A DNA stretch of 55,781 nt from the NCBI RefSeq assembly GCF_910593845.1, contig NZ_CAJVAS010000041.1, forward strand, positions 1-55,781. Direction: 5' to 3'. This DNA comes from Paenibacillus solanacearum (lineage in GTDB: Bacteria > Bacillota > Bacilli > Paenibacillales > NBRC-103111). Made by a program: the position numbers and the translations under genes. Under the pieces are notes generated by a model that ran no database searches, was not told where the DNA came from, and saw nothing but the letters and a program-made list of their open reading frames with translations. Shown here in pieces: positions 35,301-43,922 of this stretch. Position 1 is the first letter of the stretch. Each line of letters opens with the position of its first letter.

Positions 35301-35472
35301 CCTTCGGCGTCGCCGGGTAAATCGTACTCACGAAGACGACTGGAAGCGAGATGTCGGGCATCGCCTCCTGCTTCAGCGTCGTTGCCGAAAATCCCCCGGC
35401 TATGAACAGCAGGGCGCTAATAATAATGATCGCGGCAACATTCTTTAACGAAAACCGTGTTAAGTAATTCAT
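32356..35472 (-). CDS. RND multidrug efflux transporter (AcrB/SwrC-like)
   Basis: The 1038-residue length is usual for HAE-RND pumps. N-terminal TM1 (NVAAIIIISALLFIAGGF) is followed by a large extracytoplasmic loop, TM2-6 with the conserved IAVGRVVDDSIVVIENIY proton-relay aspartates, a second large loop and the C-terminal membrane half (SLIGFLMLIGVVVTNAIVLID). Firmicute relatives such as SwrC export lipopeptides and drugs, powered by the proton gradient. It forms an operon with the upstream MarR gene (29 bases) and the downstream adaptor. Confidence 0.92.
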   Translation of the reverse strand: MNYLTRFSLKNVAAIIIISALLFIAGGFSATTLKQEAMPDISLPVVFVSTIYPATPKDVMENVTKKLEKRVVGIEGVKKVSSTSNDNYSAITVELVNGRSPDDAKKDIEAAISDVKLPVGAGKPKVSKFGSNEFPVYFAAVHGNENMNREELNRIYKDIIEPTLSAMKGIDHVDSVGEEVSTLKLKLDLNALTNFGLTPTTVTQSIQAALTTSPAGTAEFSGTTQSVRVESDLNTIYNLENMKLSTPTGDTLLLKQVSKVEAISDSEFVTRLNKEPAIGITLYKAKDANTVQFANDVEKLFKGWEQEFPNMKFTTVYNSATDVKKSINGMLKEGASGALLASIMILLFLRNVRMTLIVLVSIPLSILTTLCIMSSLDITLNIMTLGGLTIAVGRVVDDSIVVIENIYSELQKAQERNESVIRMATSRVASAITSSTITTAGVFLPIAFVGGILGDIFRPFAITLIVSLMASLIVALTVIPMLCKLLVLNSNKIKFHDENHIGKFALRYKKVLDYSLHNPKKILFASFLIFVLSIGGTVPFLAAAFMPESATDKQIQITLKLPRETSFESMDLKVKEIEDMMGSAKDGAGQPEFDYFESMVGYDQNNMSGERTSYRAMIMAAVSQASNAKEVAAAYKEKILYLLPKGSEVESSLLSGSMGGTSEDFAYLLKGDDLIQLMAGAELVKAKLREFPEMQEIKDNLNEKKMQVTVSVDQNKARLYGLSSAQITEAVSSWLAKTDIGEVKFDNVTYATKLMLDDDYKNSLDKLGRIHIKTPTGTMVNLNEVAKVRQVDAPASITREMQEQFVKITAKIDSKDKGGVSAKVTEALKSVELPNGVRTQVQGVNEDIQESFGQMAIAMLAAIFIVYLVMVIAFGNASAPFVILFSLPLAAIGGFLGLLIANESINITSLIGFLMLIGVVVTNAIVLIDRVQQLREEGAGVQEALISAGLSRLRPIIMTAGATVFSLLPLGIGLSEGSLISKGLAVVVIGGLTTSTVLTLVVVPVVYQSIDRMNNRIARLFKRKANTSADSNAAPAVH

Positions 35473-35501
35473 CGTTCTATTCCTTCACTCCATTCCGCGG
35501 G

Positions 35502-36050
35502 CTATATATATCCGGGTGAACGAAAATCGAGTTCTCCCAGGGAGCGGGCTCGCCCTTGCAGCCACTCCTTCTCCACTCCTTGCAGCTTGCCTGCAAGCAG
35601 ATGGTAAAGCATCGACAATTCGCTGTAGCGTTCCTTGAACGCGGCGTGGGACGCCTCGTCCTGCGGCTGCACTTCGCCGCACTGCCCAAGCGCATCCAAG
35701 ATACCATCGACGGTATCGCGAAATTTCCTGACTTGCTCCAGCTTGCTGCGAAGAATCGTCGCGCCAAGATCGCCGGAGATGACATAGTAATCTTTGCGGT
35801 CCTTGACGGTCCGCATCTTGCGGCACAACGCCTCCCGTTCGAGCGTCCGGATCTGCACGCTGACCGCCGCCTTGGATACTTCCAGCTTCCCGGCCATGTC
35901 CTGTAAGCTCAGCGGCCGATCCGCAAACAGCAGCAGCGTAAACAATCTTCCGGTCAGCGGACTGAATCCGTGATCTTCAAACAAAAGCGACATATAATGA
36001 CTAACGGACATTTGCAATTCGGTATATGTACTGGGCAAAACGCGTATCAT
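35502..36050 (-). CDS. MarR/GbsR-type transcriptional regulator
   Basis: The winged-helix core is PLSLQDMAGKLEVSKAAVSVQIRTLEREALCRKM, followed by helical dimerisation regions. The frame is open up to 36167, but that segment contains the promoter (TTGAAA / TATATT) and a TetR operator, so the start must lie downstream. ATG 36050 (MIRVLPSTY, 182 residues) and ATG 36086 are the candidates, both with GGGAG unusually close. It is the first gene of the RND operon and probably controls the pump together with the divergent TetR protein. Confidence 0.8.
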   Translation of the reverse strand: MIRVLPSTYTELQMSVSHYMSLLFEDHGFSPLTGRLFTLLLFADRPLSLQDMAGKLEVSKAAVSVQIRTLEREALCRKMRTVKDRKDYYVISGDLGATILRSKLEQVRKFRDTVDGILDALGQCGEVQPQDEASHAAFKERYSELSMLYHLLAGKLQGVEKEWLQGRARSLGELDFRSPGYI

Positions 36051-36111
36051 CTCCCCATTCGTCCCGCCGTATCGCCTCGGGCTCATCTCCCGGACAGCAG
36101 GGAAACCAAAA

Positions 36112-36238
36112 ATGACCAGTCGGTCATACCAAGTAATATAATGAAAAATAGTGATATTTTCAATCATTTTTTTTGTGAACCTTTTCAGAATGACCAGTCG
36201 GTCAATGTCTTGACGAACCGAGGTTCTGATTATACAAT
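36112..36238. promoter_or_regulatory. Divergent promoters with two identical TetR-type operators
   Basis: AATGACCAGTCGGTCA occurs at 36111-36126 and 36189-36204. The minus promoter TTGAAA (36163-36158) and TATATT (36140-36135), 17-base spacer, starts in operator 1. The plus promoter TTGACG (36210-36215) and TACAAT (36233-36238), 17-base spacer, begins just after operator 2. TGACC-N4-GGTCA is a classic TetR-family palindrome, so one repressor could shut off both directions. Confidence 0.85.
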
Positions 36239-36294
36239 GTCGGTAATATGAATCTTCTGCCTACCCAGGACAGACATAGGACGTGAATCTGGCA

Positions 36295-37179
36295 ATGAAT
36301 GACAAAAAGATGCAGCTGATCCATGCCGGCATGCGGCTTTTCGGCGAAAAAGACTACCATACCGCTTCCGTTCAAGACATCGTCAGTTTAGCCGGCGTAT
36401 CCAAGGGGGCCTTCTACCAGCACTTTCAGTCGAAGGAGGAAATGCTCGTCTCCATATATCGCCATTATTTCGAAAGATTCCACGCCGAACTTCACGAAGC
36501 GCAGTTCAAACTATCGCGAAGCCCCAGAGAGCTGCTCATCATTGCGATCCAGCTGCAGTGCAAGCTCGTCTTCGAGGACAAGGCGTTTCTTTGCATGATC
36601 ATGAAAGGAATCGCTTTCTCTCATACCCAGGCGCTTTCCGATCTGTTCCTGCAGGAATCGGCCCGCAGTCTGAAATGGTACCAGGACCGGATTACCGAGC
36701 TCTACGGCCCCGCCCTTGCGCCGAATGCGCTGGATTGCGCCGGCATGCTGAACGGGCTGCTGAAAGAATATTTCTTCTTCGCTATTTTTCACAACCATCC
36801 GATGGACAGCGCCACATTATCCATCTATTTGATCGAGCGGCTGGACGATCTGGTGCAGGGCATTTTACATAGGAAAACCGAGCCGATTCTTAATCCGTCC
36901 TACCTTCATCCGGCCTATGCGAACCCGTCCGACGGGCATTCGCTGCAGACCAGCATCGAGCGGCTGCGGGAGTGGATTACGACGCGGGTTGACGATCCGC
37001 AGTGCAGCCGAGCTTTGCTGCAAACGCTGGAGGCGCTGGCATCCGAAATCGGCAAGGAACAGGCCAACGGGATTATTATTCAAGGGATGTACAATTACTT
37101 CATCACGCTCGCAAAAGAGAACAAACCGCTCATCGAGCAGTTTGAGCAGCTGTTCCGCTCCAAAGTGCAGCCTACCTGA
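36295..37179 (+). CDS. TetR/AcrR-family repressor
   Basis: The 294-residue protein (ATG 36295; a GTG four codons earlier is possible) has the N-terminal HTH LIHAGMRLFGEKDYHTASVQDIVSLAGVSKGAFYQHFQSKEEML and a long helical ligand domain, longer than the usual ~200 residues because of a C-terminal extension. It is divergent from the RND operon with paired operators between, so it is the likely drug- or lipid-sensing repressor of the pump and of itself. Confidence 0.92.
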   Translation: MNDKKMQLIHAGMRLFGEKDYHTASVQDIVSLAGVSKGAFYQHFQSKEEMLVSIYRHYFERFHAELHEAQFKLSRSPRELLIIAIQLQCKLVFEDKAFLCMIMKGIAFSHTQALSDLFLQESARSLKWYQDRITELYGPALAPNALDCAGMLNGLLKEYFFFAIFHNHPMDSATLSIYLIERLDDLVQGILHRKTEPILNPSYLHPAYANPSDGHSLQTSIERLREWITTRVDDPQCSRALLQTLEALASEIGKEQANGIIIQGMYNYFITLAKENKPLIEQFEQLFRSKVQPT

Positions 37180-37252
37180 TAATACGGCTCTGGCAGCTCA
37201 AAAGTTGCACGGCCGCCGGACGCAGATTCGACCCTCCTGCATCCGGGGAGCG

Positions 37253-39565
37253 CTAGTGCTGCTGTGAAGGCTCCGCGTGCTTTTCGCGGTATTGCCCGGG
37301 GGTCATGCCTTCATACTTTTTAAATATACGTACCAGGTACGGCGGATTATAACGAAGCGTCTCGGCGATGTCGCCGATTTTCAAGTTCGTCGTCACGAGC
37401 AAGTCCTTGCATTTGGCCAGACGCAGACGCGTCACGTAGTCAACGAAGTTTTCCCCGGTGACTTGCTTGAACGCCCGGCTCAGTTTGGATAGGCTGACGC
37501 CGGATTTTTCCGCGAAATATTCAAGGGAAATATCGCTCAAGTACAGCTCGTGAAGCTGCTCCAGCATCTCCTCTACCGTATCCTTCATTTGGAGGTTGTA
37601 GCTTTTGGGAACGCGCTGAATGAAAGGCCGGATCACCTTGCTTTGAAACCAGCGGATCATTTCTTCCGGGTCCCGGATCTGCAGCAGCTCGTCATACATA
37701 TGTTCTCCGTTGAACAAGACGGATGGATTGATCTCCGATTTGAGCACCGCTTCGTGGATGCTGCCGAGCAGCTTCATCATCCCCTGCTGGATCCACAGCT
37801 CCGTGCCTCCGTCGTCCCGCAGCGTGGACACAAATTGCCGCAAATGAATGTTTGCCTGTTCCTCCAAACCCATGCGCAAATCATGAATTAATTCCTTCTC
37901 CAGCACGAACGGAAATTGCACCGTCTCTTCACCCTGCTGCTGCAGCTCATGAACGTCCACCAGCTGCCAAGCCTCGCCGATCTGCCGGTAACGAAGCGCT
38001 TTGCGGGTTTCCTCCAATATTTCCGGCGTCTCCAGCAGCGATTCCTTCAGCCTGCCAACAGCGACCGTCACCTGCATGCGCAGCAGTCCGCCGACCGTAC
38101 TCAGCACCGTCTGCGCAAAATCAGCCGCATGCCGATGTGCCTCTTCATACGACAGATCCGGAGGCAGCACGAGCAGTGCGGCGATGGATGAGTCGTGGAA
38201 CGGGAAGACCTGCCCATGCTCCAGCTGCGTTTCGGTCAGCTCTTCCATAATATTGGCGGCCGCATAGGCGACCAGACGGTGGTCTTTGTCCGTCATGCGG
38301 CGATCAGGCGGGATCGTCCCATGGAGCTGCAGCACAAGAAACGCAAATTTGCGGCGCTCCGTGCGCCAGCCGTACTGCCGCAGCTTGCCCCGCATCTCTT
38401 CTTCCGACAGGCCGGTATACTTTCCTTGAAAAAACTGCAGCAAAAACATTTCCCTCAGCGAAGGCAGCGATTTCTCAATCCGCGTCTGCAGCGCCATCCG
38501 TTCTTCCATTTGCCGCTCCCAGTGGGTTTCGATTCTCGCAATTTCGTTGTTCGGCCCGCTATCCGCTTCTTTGCCGGGCTGCAGACGATTGATCAGCCGC
38601 TGAATCGGACGGTACATCCGGTTCGACGTAACCCATGCGATGAGCAGTACGACGATAAGCCCGCAGGTGCCGATGATCAATATGATCCGGGACAATGACG
38701 TGACCGGCGCCGTAATTTGACTGAGCGGCGTCGCCGATACGTAAATCCATTTGCGCCCCAGACGGGACAACTCCTGATGCGACACGGAATAGGCAGCGCC
38801 GCCATATCCGTACACGAATGTATCTTCCGAAGAGGCTCCCCTCATGACCGCGTCCTTAAGCGCCCGCTGCAGCTGCGGATCGGCAGACGAATCGTTCGTG
38901 ACAAGCCGGCCGCTATCGTCCATCAGGAATGCCGAACCGCCTCCCGTTGCGGAGCTGCCGACGAGCCGATCGAGCATCGACTGGTTGATGAAGATGAAGA
39001 ATGCGCCGAAAGGCGCCCGTCCGTTCTGATCGGACAGTTTGATGGCGACGACCTTCGACGTCTCGGGCAGCGCATCCAGCTGCAGATCGGTCATAAACGT
39101 CAGCTTGTCCGTATTGAGCAGCGAGCTGGCGAGCTGACGGTCTTTGGCCGTTTGCAGCGTTCTGACGCCCAAATAATCACTGATGATGCTGCCCGACTCC
39201 TTCAAATATAAGGCGACGTCTTTGATCAAAGGATTGGAGCCCTTCATGAGCATCAGCGTCTTGAACAAATTTCTCGTGCTATGGTACTGCTGCGCAAAAT
39301 CCATCCGGTTGAGCGTGGAATCGACGCCCGGGTTAAAGGCAAGCAGCGCACAATAATTTTCCAGATTCGATAAATAATCGTCGAATCGCTGAATCGTTTG
39401 CGTCATCTGGACTTTATGCGCACTGTTCAATTCGCGCACGATCGTGTGCGCGCCTACATAATAAATGCTTATGCCGATCAGCATCGCAGGCAAACAGCTA
39501 GCCACAAGAACGAGCATCAAGCTTTTCCAGAAAAAGGTGCCCCTATCGCGCAGCATCGCCTTCAT
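37253..39565 (-). CDS. Membrane sensor-AraC (YesN-like) regulator 1
   Basis: The 770-residue protein has TM1 at about 13-37, an extracytoplasmic sensor region, TM2 at about 288-312 (IILIIGTCGLIVVLLIAWV) and a C-terminal AraC pair of HTHs (ISLEYFAEKSGVSLSKLSRAFKQ and LKIGDIAETLRY...YLVRIFKKYEGMTPGQYR). Such proteins in Paenibacillus control nearby sugar uptake genes in response to external ligands. It is divergent from the solute-binding lipoprotein at 39782, its likely target. Confidence 0.88.
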   Translation of the reverse strand: MKAMLRDRGTFFWKSLMLVLVASCLPAMLIGISIYYVGAHTIVRELNSAHKVQMTQTIQRFDDYLSNLENYCALLAFNPGVDSTLNRMDFAQQYHSTRNLFKTLMLMKGSNPLIKDVALYLKESGSIISDYLGVRTLQTAKDRQLASSLLNTDKLTFMTDLQLDALPETSKVVAIKLSDQNGRAPFGAFFIFINQSMLDRLVGSSATGGGSAFLMDDSGRLVTNDSSADPQLQRALKDAVMRGASSEDTFVYGYGGAAYSVSHQELSRLGRKWIYVSATPLSQITAPVTSLSRIILIIGTCGLIVVLLIAWVTSNRMYRPIQRLINRLQPGKEADSGPNNEIARIETHWERQMEERMALQTRIEKSLPSLREMFLLQFFQGKYTGLSEEEMRGKLRQYGWRTERRKFAFLVLQLHGTIPPDRRMTDKDHRLVAYAAANIMEELTETQLEHGQVFPFHDSSIAALLVLPPDLSYEEAHRHAADFAQTVLSTVGGLLRMQVTVAVGRLKESLLETPEILEETRKALRYRQIGEAWQLVDVHELQQQGEETVQFPFVLEKELIHDLRMGLEEQANIHLRQFVSTLRDDGGTELWIQQGMMKLLGSIHEAVLKSEINPSVLFNGEHMYDELLQIRDPEEMIRWFQSKVIRPFIQRVPKSYNLQMKDTVEEMLEQLHELYLSDISLEYFAEKSGVSLSKLSRAFKQVTGENFVDYVTRLRLAKCKDLLVTTNLKIGDIAETLRYNPPYLVRIFKKYEGMTPGQYREKHAEPSQQH

Positions 39566-39781
39566 TGTGCCGTTTCACCTGCCTTGCAGCATTATGACTC
39601 CCTTTTATTGTAAACGTTCGCCGCCGGATTGTCACGAACTGCCGACATGATTCGACCTTCTGCAAAAAAAGACAGCGTCAGGAAATCGGTATGCAAAACG
39701 TTCTTATTGACCGGAATTGCTGCCGGGCCTACGATGACGTTGCAATCGGCTCGAATCCGAGCGACATTCAAGGAGGTAGTT

Positions 39782-41122
39782 ATGCGATCGATCTCAGGGG
39801 TTCAAAAGAAAGTACTTGTAGTGGCAAGCTTGGCGTTACTATGCTCGTCCATGTTCGTCGGCTGCAGCAAGAGCGAACAGAAACCGTCTGCAGCGCCGGC
39901 CCAGGGAGCGGCGGAATCGCCGGATACCGGACCGTCCGAACCGGTCACGATCAAAGTGTTCCAGCAGTATGCGGGCATTACCGATCTGGATTTCAATTAT
40001 TGGATGAAACAACCGGTAGAGAAAAAGTTTCCGAAAGTGACGCTTGAACTGGTCCGGGCCGGCAAAGGAACGATGCCGGTGGAGCTGCTCTCGACCGGTG
40101 AATACCCGGACATCACGTTCACCAGCTCGCTGAATATGCTCAACTTTACCGATTTGAACATTCCAGCCGATGTGAGCGAGCTAATCAAGAAGTACAATGT
40201 GGACATGAGCAAGTTTCAACCGCGCGGCATCAACGAAATCAAATCGTTCTCGAGCAAAAACGAAATGCTCGCCATGCCGTTCTCGCTCAACTTCGGCCTG
40301 TTGTTTTACAACAAAAATATTTTTGAACGATACGGCATCCCGTTTCCAAAGGATGGCATGACGCTCGAAGATACGATTAAGATCGCCAAAGTGCTCGGCT
40401 CCGCCAGCGAAGGCAAAATTGCCGCGTTCGAGCCGAATTCGCCGTCGCGCCTAGGCATCTCCCGGCTGCTTCCGAAGGTCGATCCGAAAACGAACAAGTC
40501 GCTGCTCAACACGGAGCCGTGGAAAGAATATTTTGACCTGTACCAGCAAATCCGTTCGATTCCGGGCAACGCCACGTCCGGCAATCTGGTCAACCGCTTC
40601 TTCAAGGATCAGAACGTCGGGATGACGCTGACGTACGGCGGCACGTTCGGCAACAGCGAAGCGTTTCATCAGGAGGGAGCGGACATGAGCTTCTGGGATG
40701 TGGCGACGTTCCCGATCCAGTCCGGCTCAGGCCCGAAAGGCATCGAAACGGAAGAGCGCCTCCTGCTGCTGTCCTCCACAAGCAAGAACAAGGATCTGGC
40801 CTTTAAAATCATGAACTTCCTATCCAGTCAGGAGGTCCAGGAGCTGGTCGCCAAGCGGGGCCAAATGTCCGTGCTGAACGATACGAAAACGAAGGAACTG
40901 TTCGGCAGTGAGCTGCCGTCGCTCAAGGGCAAAAATATTCAGGCCGCCTTCAAAAACGTATACAATGCGAATCCGATGCCGACCAAATACGACAAGGAAG
41001 TGGAGCTGATCGCCGAGAAGGCGATGAACACCGGCGTGCTCAAGGAGAAGAAGGACATCAATACGGCACTCCGGGAAGCCCATGAGGAAGCCAACAAAAA
41101 AATTGCCGAGCTGATGAAATAA
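39782..41122 (+). CDS. ABC sugar solute-binding lipoprotein 1
   Basis: The 446-residue protein starts at ATG 39782 because AAGGAGG precedes it; the in-frame extension to 39629 is upstream leader. Signal peptide and lipobox (LALLCSSMFVGC), then an extracellular solute-binding fold with PEKKFPKVTLELVRAG-like and EMLAMPFSLNFGLLFYNKNIFERYGIPFPK blocks. No permeases adjoin it; it probably works with permeases encoded elsewhere, or as a sensor for regulator 1. Confidence 0.88.
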   Translation: MRSISGVQKKVLVVASLALLCSSMFVGCSKSEQKPSAAPAQGAAESPDTGPSEPVTIKVFQQYAGITDLDFNYWMKQPVEKKFPKVTLELVRAGKGTMPVELLSTGEYPDITFTSSLNMLNFTDLNIPADVSELIKKYNVDMSKFQPRGINEIKSFSSKNEMLAMPFSLNFGLLFYNKNIFERYGIPFPKDGMTLEDTIKIAKVLGSASEGKIAAFEPNSPSRLGISRLLPKVDPKTNKSLLNTEPWKEYFDLYQQIRSIPGNATSGNLVNRFFKDQNVGMTLTYGGTFGNSEAFHQEGADMSFWDVATFPIQSGSGPKGIETEERLLLLSSTSKNKDLAFKIMNFLSSQEVQELVAKRGQMSVLNDTKTKELFGSELPSLKGKNIQAAFKNVYNANPMPTKYDKEVELIAEKAMNTGVLKEKKDINTALREAHEEANKKIAELMK

Positions 41123-41238
41123 TCGTCCCTCATTCAGGAGGCGCGGGCGGCCTGCAAAAGGTTCATATTGACGGAAACGGGCAAAGCGCATACGCTTAGC
41201 TCGCAGAGTCTGATTCTTCTCTATGGAGGATACCCGTC

Positions 41239-42756
41239 ATGTTGAAACCGATGCCGCTTTGCCGTCTCCTGTTCGGCTTGCTCTGTGCGGGCGCCGTCAT
41301 GCTCTCCGGATGCAGCTTCACGCGCACCGGCGGAGAGCAACGAGCCAAACCGACTGTGATCACGACGCAAATTATGAATTACGCGCAGACAATGGTCGGC
41401 GAAGATAATCCGCTCTGGAACGAGCTCGAGAAACGGACGCAGACCGATCTGAAAATTACGTGGATTCCTTCCACCTCGTTCGACGATAAAATCCGCATGC
41501 TGCTCGCTTCCCGGGACTTGCCGGATTTGACATTTGCCATCAACCTGAATATGCCCATCCTGAAAGACCTGGTCAAGGAAGGATTGTTTTGGGATTTAAC
41601 GCCTTATATTCAAGAATATCCCAATCTGTCCGCATTGCCCGACTATTCTTGGGAGAACTCCAAACTATTCGGCAAGCATTACGCCGTTCCTCGCTATTAT
41701 CCTGTCGTCGGAGGCGAGCAATTCCCGATGCTCCGTCTCGATTGGCTGGAGCGGATGAAGCTGAACGTCCCCCAGACGATGGATGAGCTGTACCGGGTGC
41801 TCTATGCGTTTACGTACCAGGATCCGGATCAGAACGGCAAGCAGGATACGATCGGATTCTCCGGCTATTTCAGCTCACTGCAGTTCGTGTTCAGCACGTT
41901 CAACGAAACCGGAGGCGCTTGGAAGCTGCGTGACGGCATGCTCCACCCGCTCATCACCGAGGATGCCTCCAGAGATGCGCTGCTCTGGATCAAGAAAGCG
42001 TACGACGACAAAATCATCGATCCGAACCTGCCAATCATGAAGCTGACGCAAATGGAGGAGGCGATCAAGCGGAGCGAGGCTGGCGCCACATCGCTCTCGA
42101 TGGGGTACGTATGGAAATTCATCGAAGAGCTGCGCAAAACGAATCCGAGAGCCGACATCTTGCCGCTTTCGTTTCTTAAAGGGCCAAGCGGCGTCCCTTA
42201 TGTGCCGACGACGGAAGGCGGCTTTTTCGGCGCTTACTTGATCCCCAAAAGCGTCCCTGAACCAAAGATGAAAAAAATATTGCAGTTTCTCGATTATGGC
42301 TACTCGCCGGAAGGAAACGATCTGGTCAACTTCGGTCTGAAAGGCATTCACTACACGGAACGGGACGGCATACGTACGGCGACGGAGCAGGCCAAAAAAG
42401 ATTTGGTCATCATCGGCGACAATCTGGGCTCGATCTGGAGACCGCTCGGCGATACGCAGGTCGTATCGGCCATCGGCATTTCCCCGGAAATAAACGAGCG
42501 CAACAAGCGAATTGTGGAGCAGCGAAGCAGAGCCGTTCCCCCCAATCCGTCGGCTGGTTTATATCCGGAAAAAAATTACGATGCCTGGGCAAGCCTGCTC
42601 AGCTCGGTAAACGATGTTCGAATGAAGGTCATTATCGGACAAATGACGATCGAAGCGTATGATGCCTGGATATTGAAATTAAAACAGGATGATCGTTACC
42701 AAAAAGTTGTAGCTGAGATCAATCAAATGTATCGGCAAAAAACGGCGGGAAAATAA
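41239..42756 (+). CDS. ABC solute-binding lipoprotein 2 (LplA-like)
   Basis: The 505-residue protein starts at ATG 41239 (GGAGG nine bases upstream) with lipobox AVMLSGC. NPLWNELEKRTQTDLKITWIPSTSF, LRLDWLERMKLNVPQTMDELYRVLYAFTYQDPDQNGKQDTIGFSG and a C-terminal helical domain are typical of LplA-type oligosaccharide binders; the DPDQNGKQDTIG segment looks like a calcium loop. It follows lipoprotein 1 by 116 bases on the same strand, again without permeases. Confidence 0.9.
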   Translation: MLKPMPLCRLLFGLLCAGAVMLSGCSFTRTGGEQRAKPTVITTQIMNYAQTMVGEDNPLWNELEKRTQTDLKITWIPSTSFDDKIRMLLASRDLPDLTFAINLNMPILKDLVKEGLFWDLTPYIQEYPNLSALPDYSWENSKLFGKHYAVPRYYPVVGGEQFPMLRLDWLERMKLNVPQTMDELYRVLYAFTYQDPDQNGKQDTIGFSGYFSSLQFVFSTFNETGGAWKLRDGMLHPLITEDASRDALLWIKKAYDDKIIDPNLPIMKLTQMEEAIKRSEAGATSLSMGYVWKFIEELRKTNPRADILPLSFLKGPSGVPYVPTTEGGFFGAYLIPKSVPEPKMKKILQFLDYGYSPEGNDLVNFGLKGIHYTERDGIRTATEQAKKDLVIIGDNLGSIWRPLGDTQVVSAIGISPEINERNKRIVEQRSRAVPPNPSAGLYPEKNYDAWASLLSSVNDVRMKVIIGQMTIEAYDAWILKLKQDDRYQKVVAEINQMYRQKTAGK

Positions 42757-42794
42757 AATTTTCCAATAACTACAAAATTCCATGTATCACTGGA

Positions 42795-42853
42795 AATTCC
42801 CTTTATATAATGAAGTCAGGAATCTATAAGTACATTCGAAAGGAGCAACACCG
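42795..42853 (+). promoter_or_regulatory. Probable -10 and ribosome site for the 42854 gene
   Basis: TATAAT occurs in CTTTATATAATGAAG (near 42810) without a clear -35. AAAGGAG ends eight bases before the TTG start at 42854 and decides that start. Confidence 0.45.
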
Positions 42854-43852
42854 TTGATAACCGGCCGCCTTCTACGTGCAAGCTCCCTCTGGTTGTTCTT
42901 AATGCTGATGGCCGCAGCCATCGTCGCAGGATGCAGCAGTAAACCCGCCGCTACGGTCAAAGCACCCGAGCCGGAAATCGGCAATTGGGTCGCCGTCACA
43001 GACCAGGCTTCGCAAAAAATTATCGTGCTCGATCCGAGCGCGGAAGACTGGAACAGCGAGCAGGCGATCAAATGGTCATGGAAACCGACCTCAACGAACG
43101 GATTCAGCAGCGTTACGCCGGGCTGGGGACTCCCCTCGGGCATCAAGCTCCGCAATAACGATACATTCGGTGGGAAATGGATGGTCGTCACCGATTCCAG
43201 AGGTCTTGCCGCCATCATCCCCTACCCTGCCGGAGACAGCAAGAAGTGGGCACTCCAGGTGGGCGGCAACCCGCATGAAGCGGAGCTGCTGCCCAACGGG
43301 AACATTGCGATCGCCGCAAGCACAGGCGGCTGGGTCCGGGTGTACACGTCTTCCCAAGGGCCGTCATCGTCCAAATATGCCGAATATCCGATGAAGACGG
43401 CGCACGGCGTACTATGGGACCCGCAGAAGAACGTGCTCTGGGCACTCGGACACGATCATCTGGTCGCCCTCAAGGTGGAGGGCACGCCCGAAGCCCCCGT
43501 GCTGAAGGAGGAGCTGAAGGTCAACCTCCCTTCGGCCGACGGCCACGATCTTCAGCCTGTGTACGGCAATACGGACCGCCTATGGGTCAGTACCGGGTCC
43601 GAAGTGCTGCAATACGTCAAATCGGACAAAAGCTGGTCCAGAGGATTCCCCGACGCACCCAAAATCAATGTGCGCGGAATTAAGAGCGTCGGCAGCTTGC
43701 TCACGGGCCAGGTGGTGCTGACGACACCGAAGAAAGGCTGTCAGAGCGACTGGTGCACCGATACGGTCCGGTTCGTAGGCCCGGATACGTACCGCAGCCG
43801 GACATCTGCCGCCTTTTACAAGGCGCGTGTCTGGAATCCGAACTACCAGTAG
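42854..43852 (+). CDS. Beta-propeller-like lipoprotein (DUF6528-like)
   Basis: The 332-residue protein starts at TTG 42854. Lipobox AAAIVAGC makes it an anchored lipoprotein. Blades such as NWVAVTDQASQKIIVLDP, KWMVVTDSRGLAAIIPYP, NPHEAELLPNGNIAIAAST and GVLWDPQKNVLWALGHDHL form a propeller of about six or seven blades. The W-W motif near DWNSEQAIKWSWKP recalls proteins annotated as DUF6528. The function is unknown; the neighbourhood suggests an extracellular carbohydrate-linked role. Confidence 0.75.
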   Translation: MITGRLLRASSLWLFLMLMAAAIVAGCSSKPAATVKAPEPEIGNWVAVTDQASQKIIVLDPSAEDWNSEQAIKWSWKPTSTNGFSSVTPGWGLPSGIKLRNNDTFGGKWMVVTDSRGLAAIIPYPAGDSKKWALQVGGNPHEAELLPNGNIAIAASTGGWVRVYTSSQGPSSSKYAEYPMKTAHGVLWDPQKNVLWALGHDHLVALKVEGTPEAPVLKEELKVNLPSADGHDLQPVYGNTDRLWVSTGSEVLQYVKSDKSWSRGFPDAPKINVRGIKSVGSLLTGQVVLTTPKKGCQSDWCTDTVRFVGPDTYRSRTSAAFYKARVWNPNYQ

Positions 43853-43880
43853 CGCCGGCTCGCGAACAAGTATAAGCAAA

Positions 43881-43920
43881 GGGACAGGCAAAGGATAATC
43901 ATCCGCTGCCTGCCCCTTTT
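43881..43920. terminator. Bidirectional terminator between converging genes
   Basis: GGGACAGGCA..GGAT and ATCC..TGCCTGCCCC arms, with TTTT on the plus side and CTTTGC on the minus side, end both the 42854 gene and the sugar ABC operon. Confidence 0.8.
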
Positions 43921-43922
43921 GT

